Positions 17,868 through 26,234 of a stretch of 64,000 bases of DNA are shown here, piece by piece (within the stretch, counting starts at the first letter, position 1; every line of letters starts with the position of its first letter). The translations under genes were made by a program, and so were the position numbers. This stretch comes from Zobellia nedashkovskayae (GTDB taxonomy: Bacteria; Bacteroidota; Bacteroidia; Flavobacteriales; Flavobacteriaceae). The stretch is from contig NZ_JADDXR010000002.1 of NCBI RefSeq assembly GCF_015330125.1, forward strand, positions 4,352,685 through 4,416,684. The letters are read 5' to 3'. The notes under the pieces were generated by a model, which saw nothing but the letters and a program-made list of their open reading frames with translations, was not told the DNA's origin and ran no database searches.

Positions 17868-19361
17868 CTAATTCATAGAAACGGACTTCGTTTCCATTTT
17901 ATCTTCACGAGCTTTAGCGGCTTCCATCCATTTAGGTAATAGGTTCTCTTTAAAGGCTTTCTTTTCTGCTTCCAATGTCTCTATATCCAGGCCAATATAC
18001 TTCTGTGCTTTTTCTTTAGAAGAAATATCTGGCATATCTACTGGTTTATTATGTCCTAAATCTGCTAAAAGACGGGCCAGTTTAACTCTTGCTTCTGCGG
18101 CAATATCTAATCCTCCACCTATTACTCTAGCAATTTCTACAGGAGAGTGAAAAGATGCACCATGAGATGCTGCAGAATAATCCCAACGCCATTGTCCGTG
18201 ACGAATATCTTGTAAAATTGGTTTCATTTGTTCATCCGTAGCTCCCAACTCCCAAGCTTTACCAGCTTCTACGTGTGCTTTAACCAATAAGTCCTCTAGT
18301 TTTATACGGTTTTCCGTTGCCTTACGCTGACGCTCATAAACATTTTCCATTAACTTGGTCGACTCTTCTCTGTGACATGCTTGGCAAGCATTGGCCATAT
18401 TATTTAAAGGAGATTGTACATGGTGGTCTGTAAACTTCTGTCCACCTTCGCTTTTATAAGGCATGTGGCAATCTGCACATGAAACTCCCCTATCTGCATG
18501 TACTCCCGTTTTAAAAGTTTCGTATCCAGGATGTTGCGCTTTTAACATTGGCGTCTTACTGATTTTATGTGTCCAATCTGCAAATGCTATATCATCATAA
18601 TACTTTTCCATATCCTCAACAGCCATTCCATCTTTCCAAGGGAAAACTAAATAAGGTACGCCTTCTTTACCTGGTAAATTCTTATTAAAATAGTATTCAA
18701 CGTGACACTGAGCACAAACCAATGAACGCATTTCTTGGTGCGTAGCTTGGTTAATATCTTTACCCATAGCATCAAAAGCTTCTACCAATGCAGGACGGGT
18801 AATCTTAAGTTTCATGTTCCCCGCATCATGACAATCTGCACAACCAATAGGGTTTACGATCTCTTCTCCTTTATCTGCCCATTTACCTTTATAAAACTCG
18901 GCTACGCCTATCTCACTCATTACCCTTGGTACATCGGGACCTTTACAAGTCCAACATGTTGCTGGCATTGGTCCATCTCCCTCTCCTTTAGGACCTCCCG
19001 TTCTCAGACTATTCCTGATATCTTCAATTGCATATGAATGTCCTCTACCTTGATTGTAGTCTTTGGAAAAACCATAACCGGCAAAAAGAACAACTAATCT
19101 TGGATCTTCTTCCAATACATCACGCATAGCAGAACCTCCTTGAAAACTAGCAAATGTAGTATCTGCCGTTTGTAACCAAGACTGGTATTCTTGAGGGTAA
19201 TTATCTCCCCAAACTTTACTCCTAGGTTCATTTTCACCAATATCTACCTTTGGTACATACTCGTATTTTGCCTCACTTTTTCTGTTGATTATACTAGAAG
19301 CTAATAACCCTAATAAAAAAACAGCAATAATCGTTACTACAAATAAGACCTTGTTTTTCAT
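17868..19361 (-). CDS. nrfA: Ammonia-forming cytochrome c nitrite reductase NrfA
   Basis: This 497-residue pentahaem enzyme reduces nitrite to ammonium with six electrons in the periplasm. It has an uncleaved-looking or signal N-terminal helix (residues 5-25). The catalytic haem site is CWTCK (136-140), the Lys-ligated motif diagnostic of NrfA, followed by four CXXCH sites: CADCH 174-178, CAQCH 216-220, CADCH 295-299, CQACH 326-330. The active-site region around VSCADCHMPYKSEGG and TDHHVQSP is typical, including the conserved His residues. The length matches the family. It follows nrfH after 11 bases; together they form the menaquinol-linked NrfHA complex. Confidence 0.97.
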   Translation of the reverse strand: MKNKVLFVVTIIAVFLLGLLASSIINRKSEAKYEYVPKVDIGENEPRSKVWGDNYPQEYQSWLQTADTTFASFQGGSAMRDVLEEDPRLVVLFAGYGFSKDYNQGRGHSYAIEDIRNSLRTGGPKGEGDGPMPATCWTCKGPDVPRVMSEIGVAEFYKGKWADKGEEIVNPIGCADCHDAGNMKLKITRPALVEAFDAMGKDINQATHQEMRSLVCAQCHVEYYFNKNLPGKEGVPYLVFPWKDGMAVEDMEKYYDDIAFADWTHKISKTPMLKAQHPGYETFKTGVHADRGVSCADCHMPYKSEGGQKFTDHHVQSPLNNMANACQACHREESTKLMENVYERQRKATENRIKLEDLLVKAHVEAGKAWELGATDEQMKPILQDIRHGQWRWDYSAASHGASFHSPVEIARVIGGGLDIAAEARVKLARLLADLGHNKPVDMPDISSKEKAQKYIGLDIETLEAEKKAFKENLLPKWMEAAKAREDKMETKSVSMN

Positions 19362-19372
19362 ATTCCTCGTCG

Positions 19373-19969
19373 TTATTTATTCTTTTCTTTTTCTAACCAA
19401 GCAGGTATTACAGCTTCTTCTTGATCGGTTGGTAATGGTGCTATATTGTATCGTAATGTAGAAATACCTTGTACTTTTCCATGTGGAATTTCCCTATGAC
19501 AGCTCCAACATTGTCTATCCGTTCTATTCTCGGCATGGTTATCTATCCAACCGTCATATTTTGTTTGAGTTACTTGTTGCATATGACAACGTATGCAGTT
19601 TGCCTGTACCACTTTCTGAGAGGCTTCTTGCATTTTTATTACGTCTGGCTCTGCTCTTAACGTAAATATCGTTGCATGGTACAACCCATCTTTTGCCTTG
19701 AAGAAATACTTATTTACTACGTTATCATGAGGTACGTGGCAATCATTGCAATTGGCCCACTCTCTGTGTGAACTATGCATCCAACCATTATAAACAGGAG
19801 TCATTACATGGCAATTAACACATGCTTCTGGATTATCTGACAGGTAAGAAACAACCTCTCCTTCTTTAGCCAAAAACAAACCGATACCAATAAATACAGC
19901 AATGAGAAATACAGCCGTAGTTCTCCATCCAGAATTTTTATTGGGTAGTATGTTAGGGGTTTCCTTCAA
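19373..19969 (-). CDS. nrfH: NrfH tetrahaem quinol dehydrogenase subunit
   Basis: The 198-residue NapC/NirT/NrfH-family protein has one N-terminal membrane helix (about residues 17-34). Four CXXCH haem sites follow: CVNCH 50-54, CNDCH 74-78, CIRCH 125-129, CWSCH 154-158. It anchors NrfA at the outer face of the inner membrane and passes electrons from menaquinol. The first haem site is followed by VMTPVYNGWMHSSH, close to the family pattern. It is the first gene of nrfH-nrfA-ccsBA. A perfect inverted repeat of the TGAT-N4-ATCA type lies about 110 bases upstream. Confidence 0.95.
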   Translation of the reverse strand: MKETPNILPNKNSGWRTTAVFLIAVFIGIGLFLAKEGEVVSYLSDNPEACVNCHVMTPVYNGWMHSSHREWANCNDCHVPHDNVVNKYFFKAKDGLYHATIFTLRAEPDVIKMQEASQKVVQANCIRCHMQQVTQTKYDGWIDNHAENRTDRQCWSCHREIPHGKVQGISTLRYNIAPLPTDQEEAVIPAWLEKEKNK

Positions 19970-20045
19970 TTTTGGTGGTTAATTAGAAACACGAAAATAG
20001 TTAAAAAATACTTTATACATGCCTGATTTACAGTATTTCTTAACA

Positions 20046-20092
20046 AAAAATTAAGTTAAAAAAAATTGGACTATTTTATGATTAATATCATA
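20046..20092 (-). promoter_or_regulatory. CRP/FNR-type box and weak -7 element upstream of nrfH
   Basis: TATGAT-TAAT-ATCATA (20077-20092) is a perfect 16-base inverted repeat that matches the TGAT-N4-ATCA core of FNR-type sites. On the minus strand, 24 bases after the 14-base core, lies TAATTTTT (20053-20046), a one-mismatch version of the TAnnTTTG -7 element. This is a less good match than at the nap and channel-gene promoters. The site is also in reach of the divergent gene at 20152. Confidence 0.7.
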
Positions 20093-20151
20093 TTTTTTAC
20101 TGTTGAAAAATCAGAAAACACGTACTGATAATAAAACCCAAATTGCACACT

Positions 20152-20631
20152 ATGGTCAAAAAAAGAAATATCTTGCATGGTATGGGAATATTTGACTTTA
20201 GAGATCCGAGCAAAAGAAAAAAAAAGAGTGACACCGTTACTATAGAATGTAATGCTAAGGAGATACTCCTTAATAATACGCTTATTAGTTTCCCTACCAA
20301 TTACACAGTTCTAAAAGGTATATTAGGAGAGGCTTCACGTATTGAGCCTATTAAACAAACAAAAAATAACGTGTATCTATGGGATGAACTTGGCATTTAT
20401 TGTTCTACGCCAGACCCTGAAAAAATGTTGATGCTTCTTTTGGTTGAAGACAACAGATACGGCCTAGGCCACCAACCCTTGGCAAATTTTACCGGAGACG
20501 TTACTATAGACGGTAAGCCTATGCAAGAAACCATTCAGAACGTAGATACGGAAAGACCTTATATGATACGATCTATTATTAAGGAAAAAAAACAAGTAGC
20601 CATTGCACTTGGGTGGAATCCGGGTGTTTAG
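20152..20631 (+). CDS. Conserved hypothetical cytosolic protein
   Basis: From the ATG at 20152 the protein has 159 residues. A TTG three codons upstream and a Met at 20182 (MGIFDFRDPS) are other possible starts. There is no signal peptide or membrane segment. The region SDTVTIECNAKEILLNNTLISFP, then a Trp-Asp-Glu-Leu-Gly-Ile-Tyr turn, resembles beta-rich domains of unknown function found singly in Bacteroidota, but I cannot name a family with certainty. It is divergent from nrfH and upstream of the channel gene, so it may be under the same regulatory box or simply sit between the two transcription units. Confidence 0.7.
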   Translation: MVKKRNILHGMGIFDFRDPSKRKKKSDTVTIECNAKEILLNNTLISFPTNYTVLKGILGEASRIEPIKQTKNNVYLWDELGIYCSTPDPEKMLMLLLVEDNRYGLGHQPLANFTGDVTIDGKPMQETIQNVDTERPYMIRSIIKEKKQVAIALGWNPGV

Positions 20632-20647
20632 ACCTTATCTCTTACAG

Positions 20648-20691
20648 ATGATAAATGTCATGTTTAGTAAGGTTTAAATAGCGAATCTTTG
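20648..20691 (+). promoter_or_regulatory. CRP/FNR-type box and -7 element upstream of the channel gene
   Basis: ATGAT-AAAT-GTCAT (20648-20661) matches TGAT-N4-ATCA with one change (G for A). Exactly 22 bases later comes AATCTTTG (20684-20691), a one-mismatch TAnnTTTG element. The predicted transcription start near 20695 would place the box centre near -41. The spacing equals that at the nap promoter. Confidence 0.7.
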
Positions 20692-20717
20692 TTGCCAAAT
20701 GTAATAAATCAACTATT

Positions 20718-22010
20718 ATGACCATACAAAGACTTCAGATAGGTATTCTATTTTTACTTATTTTCAACTTTATTCCAATAACAGCGCAAACGCTGGAAGT
20801 AGATGCAGATGTAAGAGCTCGCTTTGAATATCGCCACGGATTTAACAACCTTTTTCCTAATGATGCCGATCCTGCAGCATTCGTAAACCAACGTACCCGT
20901 CTTAATATTGGGTATTCCGATGAAAAACTAAAACTATTTATTGCCGTACAAGATGTAAGTACTTGGGGAGATACCCGCCAAATATTAGCGGTAGACGGTA
21001 ACGATTCTTTCTCTTTGTTTCAAGCTTGGGCGCAATTACAATTCAATGAAAATTGGTCTACCAAGTTAGGTAGACAAGTAATTTCTTATGATGACCAACG
21101 TATTTTTGGTGGTTTGGATTGGGCAATGCAAGGTCGCTTTCATGATGCTGCTATCATTAGCTATAAGAAGGATGACTTTATGCTTGACCTAGGTGGAGCG
21201 TTTAGCCAAGAAGTACCAAGTAATGAAGGAACTGCATATAACATTCAAGGTTTTTTTACTTATAAATCGATGCAGTATGCGTACCTCAAAAAATCTTGGG
21301 AGAAAAGTTCTGTGAGCTTTCTTTTTCTAAATACAGGTTTTCAAGATTTTACAGGTGATGCCAATGACATTGCAGACGGCGTTTCCTATAGACAGACTAC
21401 GGGTTCATACTTTAAATTTCCCGTACAAAAAGTAAATTTTGCCGGTAGTGCTTATTATCAATTTGGGAAAGCGAATGCTACAACAGATTTAGCGGCTTAT
21501 CAATTGGCTTTAGAGGCTACTTTTAAATCTAATAAAATTCTTTACGGATTAGGTGTTGAACTTTTAAGCGGAACTGATCAAGACGGTGACTCTAAAAACA
21601 AATCGTTCTTTCCTCTTTACGGCACCAATCACAAGTTTAATGGATTCATGGATTATTTTTATGTTGGCAACCATGCTAACAATGTTGGACTTAATGATGT
21701 GTACGGAAAAGTTGTTTTTACCACAGGAGAAAAATCCAACCTATTGTTAAAAGGGCATTATTTTAGCGCCAATGCAGACCTTACCGGAGATGCAGATGCT
21801 TATTTAGGAACGGAATTAGATTTGGTTTATACGCAAGCCCTAATGAAGAATGTAAAACTAAATGTAGGCTATTCACATATGTTTGCTTCGGACAGTATGA
21901 GTCTTATAAAAGGTGGCAGACCAAGTGATAATACAAACAACTGGGGATGGGTTCAGTTAACCATCAACCCTAATCTTTTTAAAACAAATTTGAGTAAAGC
22001 ATCAAACTAG
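20718..22010 (+). CDS. Outer-membrane channel, alginate-export-like fold
   Basis: This 430-residue protein has a signal peptide ending in PITAQT. The first barrel region, VDADVRARFEYR, then FVNQRTRLNIGY and the KLGRQVISYDDQRIFGG segment, are typical of the alginate-export/porin-like barrel family in Bacteroidota. Such proteins form 16-18-strand channels for small anions or sugars. The gene stands between nrfHA and the molybdenum-cofactor and nap operons. A CRP/FNR-type box sits in its promoter at the same spacing as in the nap promoter. I infer a channel for nitrate, nitrite or related anions. Alginate use is not supported, since no alginate genes are nearby. Confidence 0.8.
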   Translation: MTIQRLQIGILFLLIFNFIPITAQTLEVDADVRARFEYRHGFNNLFPNDADPAAFVNQRTRLNIGYSDEKLKLFIAVQDVSTWGDTRQILAVDGNDSFSLFQAWAQLQFNENWSTKLGRQVISYDDQRIFGGLDWAMQGRFHDAAIISYKKDDFMLDLGGAFSQEVPSNEGTAYNIQGFFTYKSMQYAYLKKSWEKSSVSFLFLNTGFQDFTGDANDIADGVSYRQTTGSYFKFPVQKVNFAGSAYYQFGKANATTDLAAYQLALEATFKSNKILYGLGVELLSGTDQDGDSKNKSFFPLYGTNHKFNGFMDYFYVGNHANNVGLNDVYGKVVFTTGEKSNLLLKGHYFSANADLTGDADAYLGTELDLVYTQALMKNVKLNVGYSHMFASDSMSLIKGGRPSDNTNNWGWVQLTINPNLFKTNLSKASN

Positions 22011-22033
22011 GAATACAACTACCTCAACATAGT

Positions 22034-22066
22034 AAAGCTGCAATCTTTTGGATTGCAGCTTTTTTT
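22034..22066. terminator. Bidirectional terminator between the channel gene and moaA
   Basis: AAAGCTGCAATC (22034-22045) pairs with GATTGCAGCTTT (22051-22062) around a TTTTG loop, followed by a T-run to 22066. On the plus strand it ends the channel transcript. On the minus strand it overlaps the moaA stop codon, and A residues before the stem give only a short U-tract. Confidence 0.8.
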
Positions 22067-23069
22067 ATCCACCTATAGCAATCATACTGCGATTCTTATG
22101 AGAATCTGGATCTTTAAATTTTGCTAGCGTATCCATTCCGCTACGTACTTTTTGCTTTGCTTGTACCGCCTTCCCTATTACCGTAGTTATAGATTTCCCT
22201 TCACGAAGCGGTGTAAGTAAATCAGATTCCGTGGTTGAGAATAAGCAGTTCTTAAGTTGCCCGTTTGCCGTTAAGCGCACTCTATTACAACTATCGCAAA
22301 AAGGATTAGACACAGAGCTTATGACAGCAAAAGTCCCCTTATAACCTTTTATTTGATAGTTTTTGGCCGTATCATTAGGTGCATCATTAAGCCTTATAAA
22401 ACTGCTTGCATCGTACTTGGCATATACTTGTTTCAATACTTCTTCTAGCGAAACCAACTTATCCAAATCCCATTTATTCCCATCAAAAGGCATAAACTCA
22501 ATAAAACGAATCTGCAGTGTCTGCGTCTTGGTAAGTTCTATAAAATCGATAACCTCATTTTCATTAAAACCTTTAATTAAAACACAGTTTATTTTTACCT
22601 CAAAACCCTCTTTTACCAACAACTGTATGTTGTCATAGACCTTTTTAAAATAATCCCTACGGGTTATAAATGTATTCTTCCCCGTATTTAAAGAATCTAG
22701 GCTCACATTAATTTTCTTAAGACCTATTTTCTTAAAGGTATCAATGAACTTATCTACGATAACGCCATTGGTGGTTATTGCCAATTCTATAGGAAGTGAA
22801 CCCAATTTCTCCATGATCAACGCAGCATCTTTTCGCACTAACGGCTCGCCACCTGTAAGTCGTATTTTGGTGACTCCGTGGTCCACGAATTCTTTTGCTA
22901 TGGCGTAGATTTCCTCATATGTCATAATATGGGATTTTGGCGAAAGCGGTATACCGGCTGCAGGCATGCAATACGTACATCGTAAGTTGCAACGCTCTGT
23001 GAGTGAGATGCGCAAATAGGTATGTTTTCTACCAAATGTGTCTGTGAGTATATTTTTAGATTCCGTCAT
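22065..23069 (-). CDS. moaA: GTP 3',8-cyclase MoaA
   Basis: The 334-residue radical-SAM enzyme starts molybdopterin synthesis by converting GTP to 3',8-cyclo-dihydro-GTP. It has the N-terminal CxxxCxxC cluster motif (Cys27, Cys31, Cys34 in RCNLRCTYCMP), the SAM-binding TGGEPLVRKD, and the second-cluster motif C-x2-C-x13-C (FCDSC then NCLFS). It ends in the functional Gly-Gly pair (IAIGG). It is the last gene of the minus-strand cofactor operon, one base after the moaC-moaB fusion. It supports NapA, the molybdoenzyme in the adjacent operon. Confidence 0.97.
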   Translation of the reverse strand: MTESKNILTDTFGRKHTYLRISLTERCNLRCTYCMPAAGIPLSPKSHIMTYEEIYAIAKEFVDHGVTKIRLTGGEPLVRKDAALIMEKLGSLPIELAITTNGVIVDKFIDTFKKIGLKKINVSLDSLNTGKNTFITRRDYFKKVYDNIQLLVKEGFEVKINCVLIKGFNENEVIDFIELTKTQTLQIRFIEFMPFDGNKWDLDKLVSLEEVLKQVYAKYDASSFIRLNDAPNDTAKNYQIKGYKGTFAVISSVSNPFCDSCNRVRLTANGQLKNCLFSTTESDLLTPLREGKSITTVIGKAVQAKQKVRSGMDTLAKFKDPDSHKNRSMIAIGG

Positions 23070-23070
23070 A

Positions 23071-23982
23071 TTAATCGTGTCTTGCTCCTTTTAAAATTCT
23101 AAAAACATGTAAAATCGATGGAAAAATAGCATCCATAGATTCTTTTGCGCCATTTGTAGAGCCAGGCAAGGCCAACACCAAGGTGTTTTTTATGGTTCCC
23201 GCCATACTTCTAGAAAGCATGGCATACGGCATGCGGTCCTGTCCGTATTTTCTAATAGCCTCTTCAATACCAGGAATGGTCCTATCCAATAACGGCTTTA
23301 AAGCTTCTGGCGTAATATCGCGCTGAGATAACCCTGTTCCTCCTGTATATATAATTAAGTCCGCTCCGTTGGCTTGATAGTGTTTCGCTTTTTCTTGAAT
23401 GAAAGCTTCATCATCAGGAATGATAATATAGTCCTGAACCGTAACTTCACATTCTCTTAATTTTGCCATAACAGCTTTACCAGCTCTATCTTCTTTTTTC
23501 CCTTCGGAAATAGAATCAGAACACACAATCACAACCGCATTTAAATCGCGTCTAAACTTATCCTTAAAACTAGACTTCCCTCCTTTTTTCTCTATCAGTT
23601 TAATATGATGTAATTCTATACCCTTATCTATAGGCTTAAGCATATCATACATATTAAGGGCCACCACACTTGCCCCGTGCATAGCCTCTACCTCAACACC
23701 AGTTTTGTAAATGGTCTTTACGGTTACCAAGACCTTAATTTCAAGTCCGTTAACCGCATATTCAATACCTGTATATTCTATGGGTAGTGGATGACAGTCC
23801 GGAAGTAAATCCGGTGTTTTCTTAACGCCCAAAAGTCCAGCTGCTTTACTCATGGCAAAAACATCGCCCTTGGGCACGGTTCTATTCTGAATAGCATCAA
23901 TGGTTTCCTGACGGCTGACTTTTACAATTGCTTGAGCCGTTGCCGTTCTAAGGGTGTTATTTTTATGTGTAATATCTACCAT
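23071..23982 (-). CDS. moaCB: MoaC-MoaB/MogA fusion (cPMP synthase + molybdopterin adenylyltransferase-like)
   Basis: This 303-residue protein joins MoaC (about residues 1-150) to a MoaB/MogA domain (about 155-303). The MoaC part has DLLPDCHPLPI, VEAMHGASVVALNMYDM and the Lys-rich IKLIEKKGGKS segment. The MoaB/MogA part has VCSDSISEGKKEDRAG and TGGTGLSQRDITPEA. MoaC completes cyclic pyranopterin monophosphate after MoaA; the MoaB/MogA domain adenylylates molybdopterin or is a non-catalytic relative. The linker is short. Such bifunctional proteins occur in Bacteroidota. It is followed by moaA one base later, and moaE lies 4 bases upstream. Confidence 0.95.
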   Translation of the reverse strand: MVDITHKNNTLRTATAQAIVKVSRQETIDAIQNRTVPKGDVFAMSKAAGLLGVKKTPDLLPDCHPLPIEYTGIEYAVNGLEIKVLVTVKTIYKTGVEVEAMHGASVVALNMYDMLKPIDKGIELHHIKLIEKKGGKSSFKDKFRRDLNAVVIVCSDSISEGKKEDRAGKAVMAKLRECEVTVQDYIIIPDDEAFIQEKAKHYQANGADLIIYTGGTGLSQRDITPEALKPLLDRTIPGIEEAIRKYGQDRMPYAMLSRSMAGTIKNTLVLALPGSTNGAKESMDAIFPSILHVFRILKGARHD

Positions 23983-23986
23983 TCGG

Positions 23987-24433
23987 CTAGCTGTTTACTT
24001 TCCATTGCGAAGATTCGTCCTCAAATATTTCCTTGCCAAAAACAGGCACATCTGCCTTAATGGCTTCTACCACATATTCCAATGCTTTAAAGACTTCCTT
24101 TCGCCTTGGCGATGACACAAAAACGAAAAGACATATCTCTCCTGATTTTACCTCTCCCAAACTATGGTAGATATGCATACAGGTAAGGTTGAATTTTTCA
24201 AAAGTTGCTTCCCTTATCTCATGGAATTTCTTATTTGCCATATCCTCATATGCGGTATACTCAATAGCAGTAACTTTTTTATCGTCTACAACATCTGCCC
24301 GTACTTGGCCTAGAAAAATATTATGTGCGCCAATGCTGGTTTTAGATTGATGCTTGGCAATAGATTCCCCTATAAATGTCGAAGAAATTGCTCCTGGCTT
24401 AAATACGTTTTTATAAGTAGTGCTCATTTTCAA
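23987..24433 (-). CDS. moaE: Molybdopterin synthase catalytic subunit MoaE
   Basis: The 148-residue protein inserts sulfur into cPMP together with MoaD. Motifs include GAHNIFLGQVRAD near the start, AIEYTAYEDMANKK, and the C-terminal PVFGKEIFEDESSQW with the conserved Lys in PVFGKE. MoaD, its small sulfur carrier, is not visible in the operon and must be encoded elsewhere. It lies between the ModE-like regulator gene and moaC-moaB. The gap to the ModE-like gene is 89 bases, the longest within this operon. Confidence 0.95.
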   Translation of the reverse strand: MKMSTTYKNVFKPGAISSTFIGESIAKHQSKTSIGAHNIFLGQVRADVVDDKKVTAIEYTAYEDMANKKFHEIREATFEKFNLTCMHIYHSLGEVKSGEICLFVFVSSPRRKEVFKALEYVVEAIKADVPVFGKEIFEDESSQWKVNS

Positions 24434-24522
24434 ATCTTATTTTCTTTACTATAAATTGATGGTGTTTCTGCTATTGACAGAATTGACATTTTGCCGTAGC
24501 GATAAACCTTGATTCGTTTTTC

Positions 24523-24864
24523 TTAAATTCCGTTTAGGGTTTCAAACTCTTCGTCCAGAAACTCCCAACACTTTTTATTAATTCGCTCAAAAGCTGCTAT
24601 CAAGTTTTTTCCATAAGGAGTAATAACCGTCCCTCCTCCTTTTTGCCCACCAACAGATGTAGTCACTACTGCTTCCTTGGCAGATTTATTAACGGCATCT
24701 ATTAACGTCCATGCCTTCTTATATGACATTCCAATAGACTTCGCTGCTTTTGACAATGAGCCCTGCGCTTCAATTTCTTTTAGCAAACGCACTCTACCTT
24801 CACCTACCAAAACGTTATCCCCTACCTCTATCCAAATCCTACTTTTAATTTTATAATCGCTCAT
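24523..24864 (-). CDS. ModE-type winged-helix regulator (DNA-binding domain only)
   Basis: The 113-residue protein matches the N-terminal LysR-like winged helix of ModE: VGEGRVRLLKEIEAQGSLSKAAKSIGMSYKKAWTLIDAVNK is the helix-turn-helix. It lacks the C-terminal TOBE (molybdate-binding) domains of E. coli ModE. Single-domain members are known next to molybdate and Moco genes. It is placed in the Moco operon between moeA and moaE, so it likely adjusts expression of these genes, but how it would sense molybdate without a TOBE domain is not shown. Confidence 0.85.
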   Translation of the reverse strand: MSDYKIKSRIWIEVGDNVLVGEGRVRLLKEIEAQGSLSKAAKSIGMSYKKAWTLIDAVNKSAKEAVVTTSVGGQKGGGTVITPYGKNLIAAFERINKKCWEFLDEEFETLNGI

Positions 24865-24874
24865 AATAAACAGT

Positions 24875-26056
24875 CTATTTAGTGGGTAGCAATATGGTTT
24901 TTACGTTTTGTCCTTTTTTTATTTCCGTAGAGTTTCTAGGCAAACAAACCAAGGCATTGGCATCTCCAAAAGCACGTACCATAGCAGAACTCTGTCCTCC
25001 TAAAATGGTCACTCCCGCACCTTCTATTCGTGCTTTTAAAAATTGTGCCTGAGTTCCTTTTACGGTATAATCAGATAACAAAGGCAAAAAAATATTGGGC
25101 AGGCTCATATGCTCCGCGCCTTCATACTTCTTTAAAAGAGGATACACATAGATGTAGAAACAACTAAGCGCAGCGGCAGGGTTTCCGGGAAGTCCAAATA
25201 TGGAAGTTCCTTCTTTTTTTCCAAAGAATAAAGGTTTCCCTGGCTTTTGCTTCACCTTATAAAAAATCTCTTGTGCACCTATGGCATTAATTGCTTTTCC
25301 AACAAAATCATAATCCCCTACGGATACTCCGCCTGTAACAATAACTACATCATGTTTCCCTAAGGTATCTTTTAATACTACTTTAGTTTTATCGTAATCG
25401 TCCTTTATAGTAACAACAGACGTATTCTTGTAGCCTAATTCATTTAACACAGCGGTTAGCATAGCGCCATTAGATTCGTATATCTCACCATAAGACAATG
25501 TATCTCCTGGACTTATAAGTTCGTTACCTGTTACCACAATAGCGATTGACGGTTTTTCACAGACCGTAATTTTTGTAACTCCCAAGCTGGCCAAAAATCC
25601 TATATGAACTCCCTTAATTGTTGTCCCTTTATTTATGGCAACACCGCCTGCTTTTATTTGCTCTCCTTGGGGTCTGATATTTGTATTCTCCTTTAGAGAT
25701 TCTTCTAAGGTGATTTTATTCCCATCTACGGTTACTTTTTCTTGCATCACAACGGTGTTAGCCGTAACGGGCACTGGAGCTCCCGTAAAAATGCGTACAG
25801 CTTCGCCCTTATGTAAAGTGGGATTGTTATTGTCACCTGCTTTTACTTCCCCTACCAGGGTATAAACACCATCGTCTCCTAAATGTAATGCATACCCATC
25901 CATAGCAGACTGCCTAAAAGGTGGCATATCTATTTCTGAAATTACATCTTTGGCCAGAACATAATCTAGTCCATCTTTAAGGTCTACTTCAAGGACTTTC
26001 GTGTTAATGAAGCCATGTAACAAAACCAATTCTAACGCTGTAGTGGTATCTATCAT
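24875..26056 (-). CDS. moeA: Molybdopterin molybdotransferase MoeA
   Basis: This 393-residue enzyme inserts molybdate into adenylylated molybdopterin. Signature regions: DMPPFRQSAMDGYAL (residues about 43-57), the TGAPVPVTANTVVMQE block, and the MoCF domain motifs VTGNELISPGD, VTGGVSVGDYDF and FGLPGNPAAALSCF. The length matches MoeA. It is the first gene of the Moco operon, and a perfect TAnnTTTG element (26242-26235) lies upstream on the minus strand, 23 bases from a shared CRP/FNR-type box. The operon is therefore probably co-induced with nap. Confidence 0.96.
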   Translation of the reverse strand: MIDTTTALELVLLHGFINTKVLEVDLKDGLDYVLAKDVISEIDMPPFRQSAMDGYALHLGDDGVYTLVGEVKAGDNNNPTLHKGEAVRIFTGAPVPVTANTVVMQEKVTVDGNKITLEESLKENTNIRPQGEQIKAGGVAINKGTTIKGVHIGFLASLGVTKITVCEKPSIAIVVTGNELISPGDTLSYGEIYESNGAMLTAVLNELGYKNTSVVTIKDDYDKTKVVLKDTLGKHDVVIVTGGVSVGDYDFVGKAINAIGAQEIFYKVKQKPGKPLFFGKKEGTSIFGLPGNPAAALSCFYIYVYPLLKKYEGAEHMSLPNIFLPLLSDYTVKGTQAQFLKARIEGAGVTILGGQSSAMVRAFGDANALVCLPRNSTEIKKGQNVKTILLPTK

Positions 26057-26234
26057 TATCCGTGCGTTATTTAGTTCTCAAACAACCGTTAGGAATTCGC
26101 AAAGAGGTGTTTCCAAATACAATATCCATCATAATTCTATAGCATCGTTTTAATAATCATTCCTATAATTTCTTTTCGAAAAAAACCAACTATCCCTTTA
26201 CAGGGGATGAATATACAAAATCGTTATTTCCGTT

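Noticed and set aside
20718..22010. Alginate transport function
   Set aside because: Only the fold resembles alginate-export proteins; the setting is nitrate metabolism.
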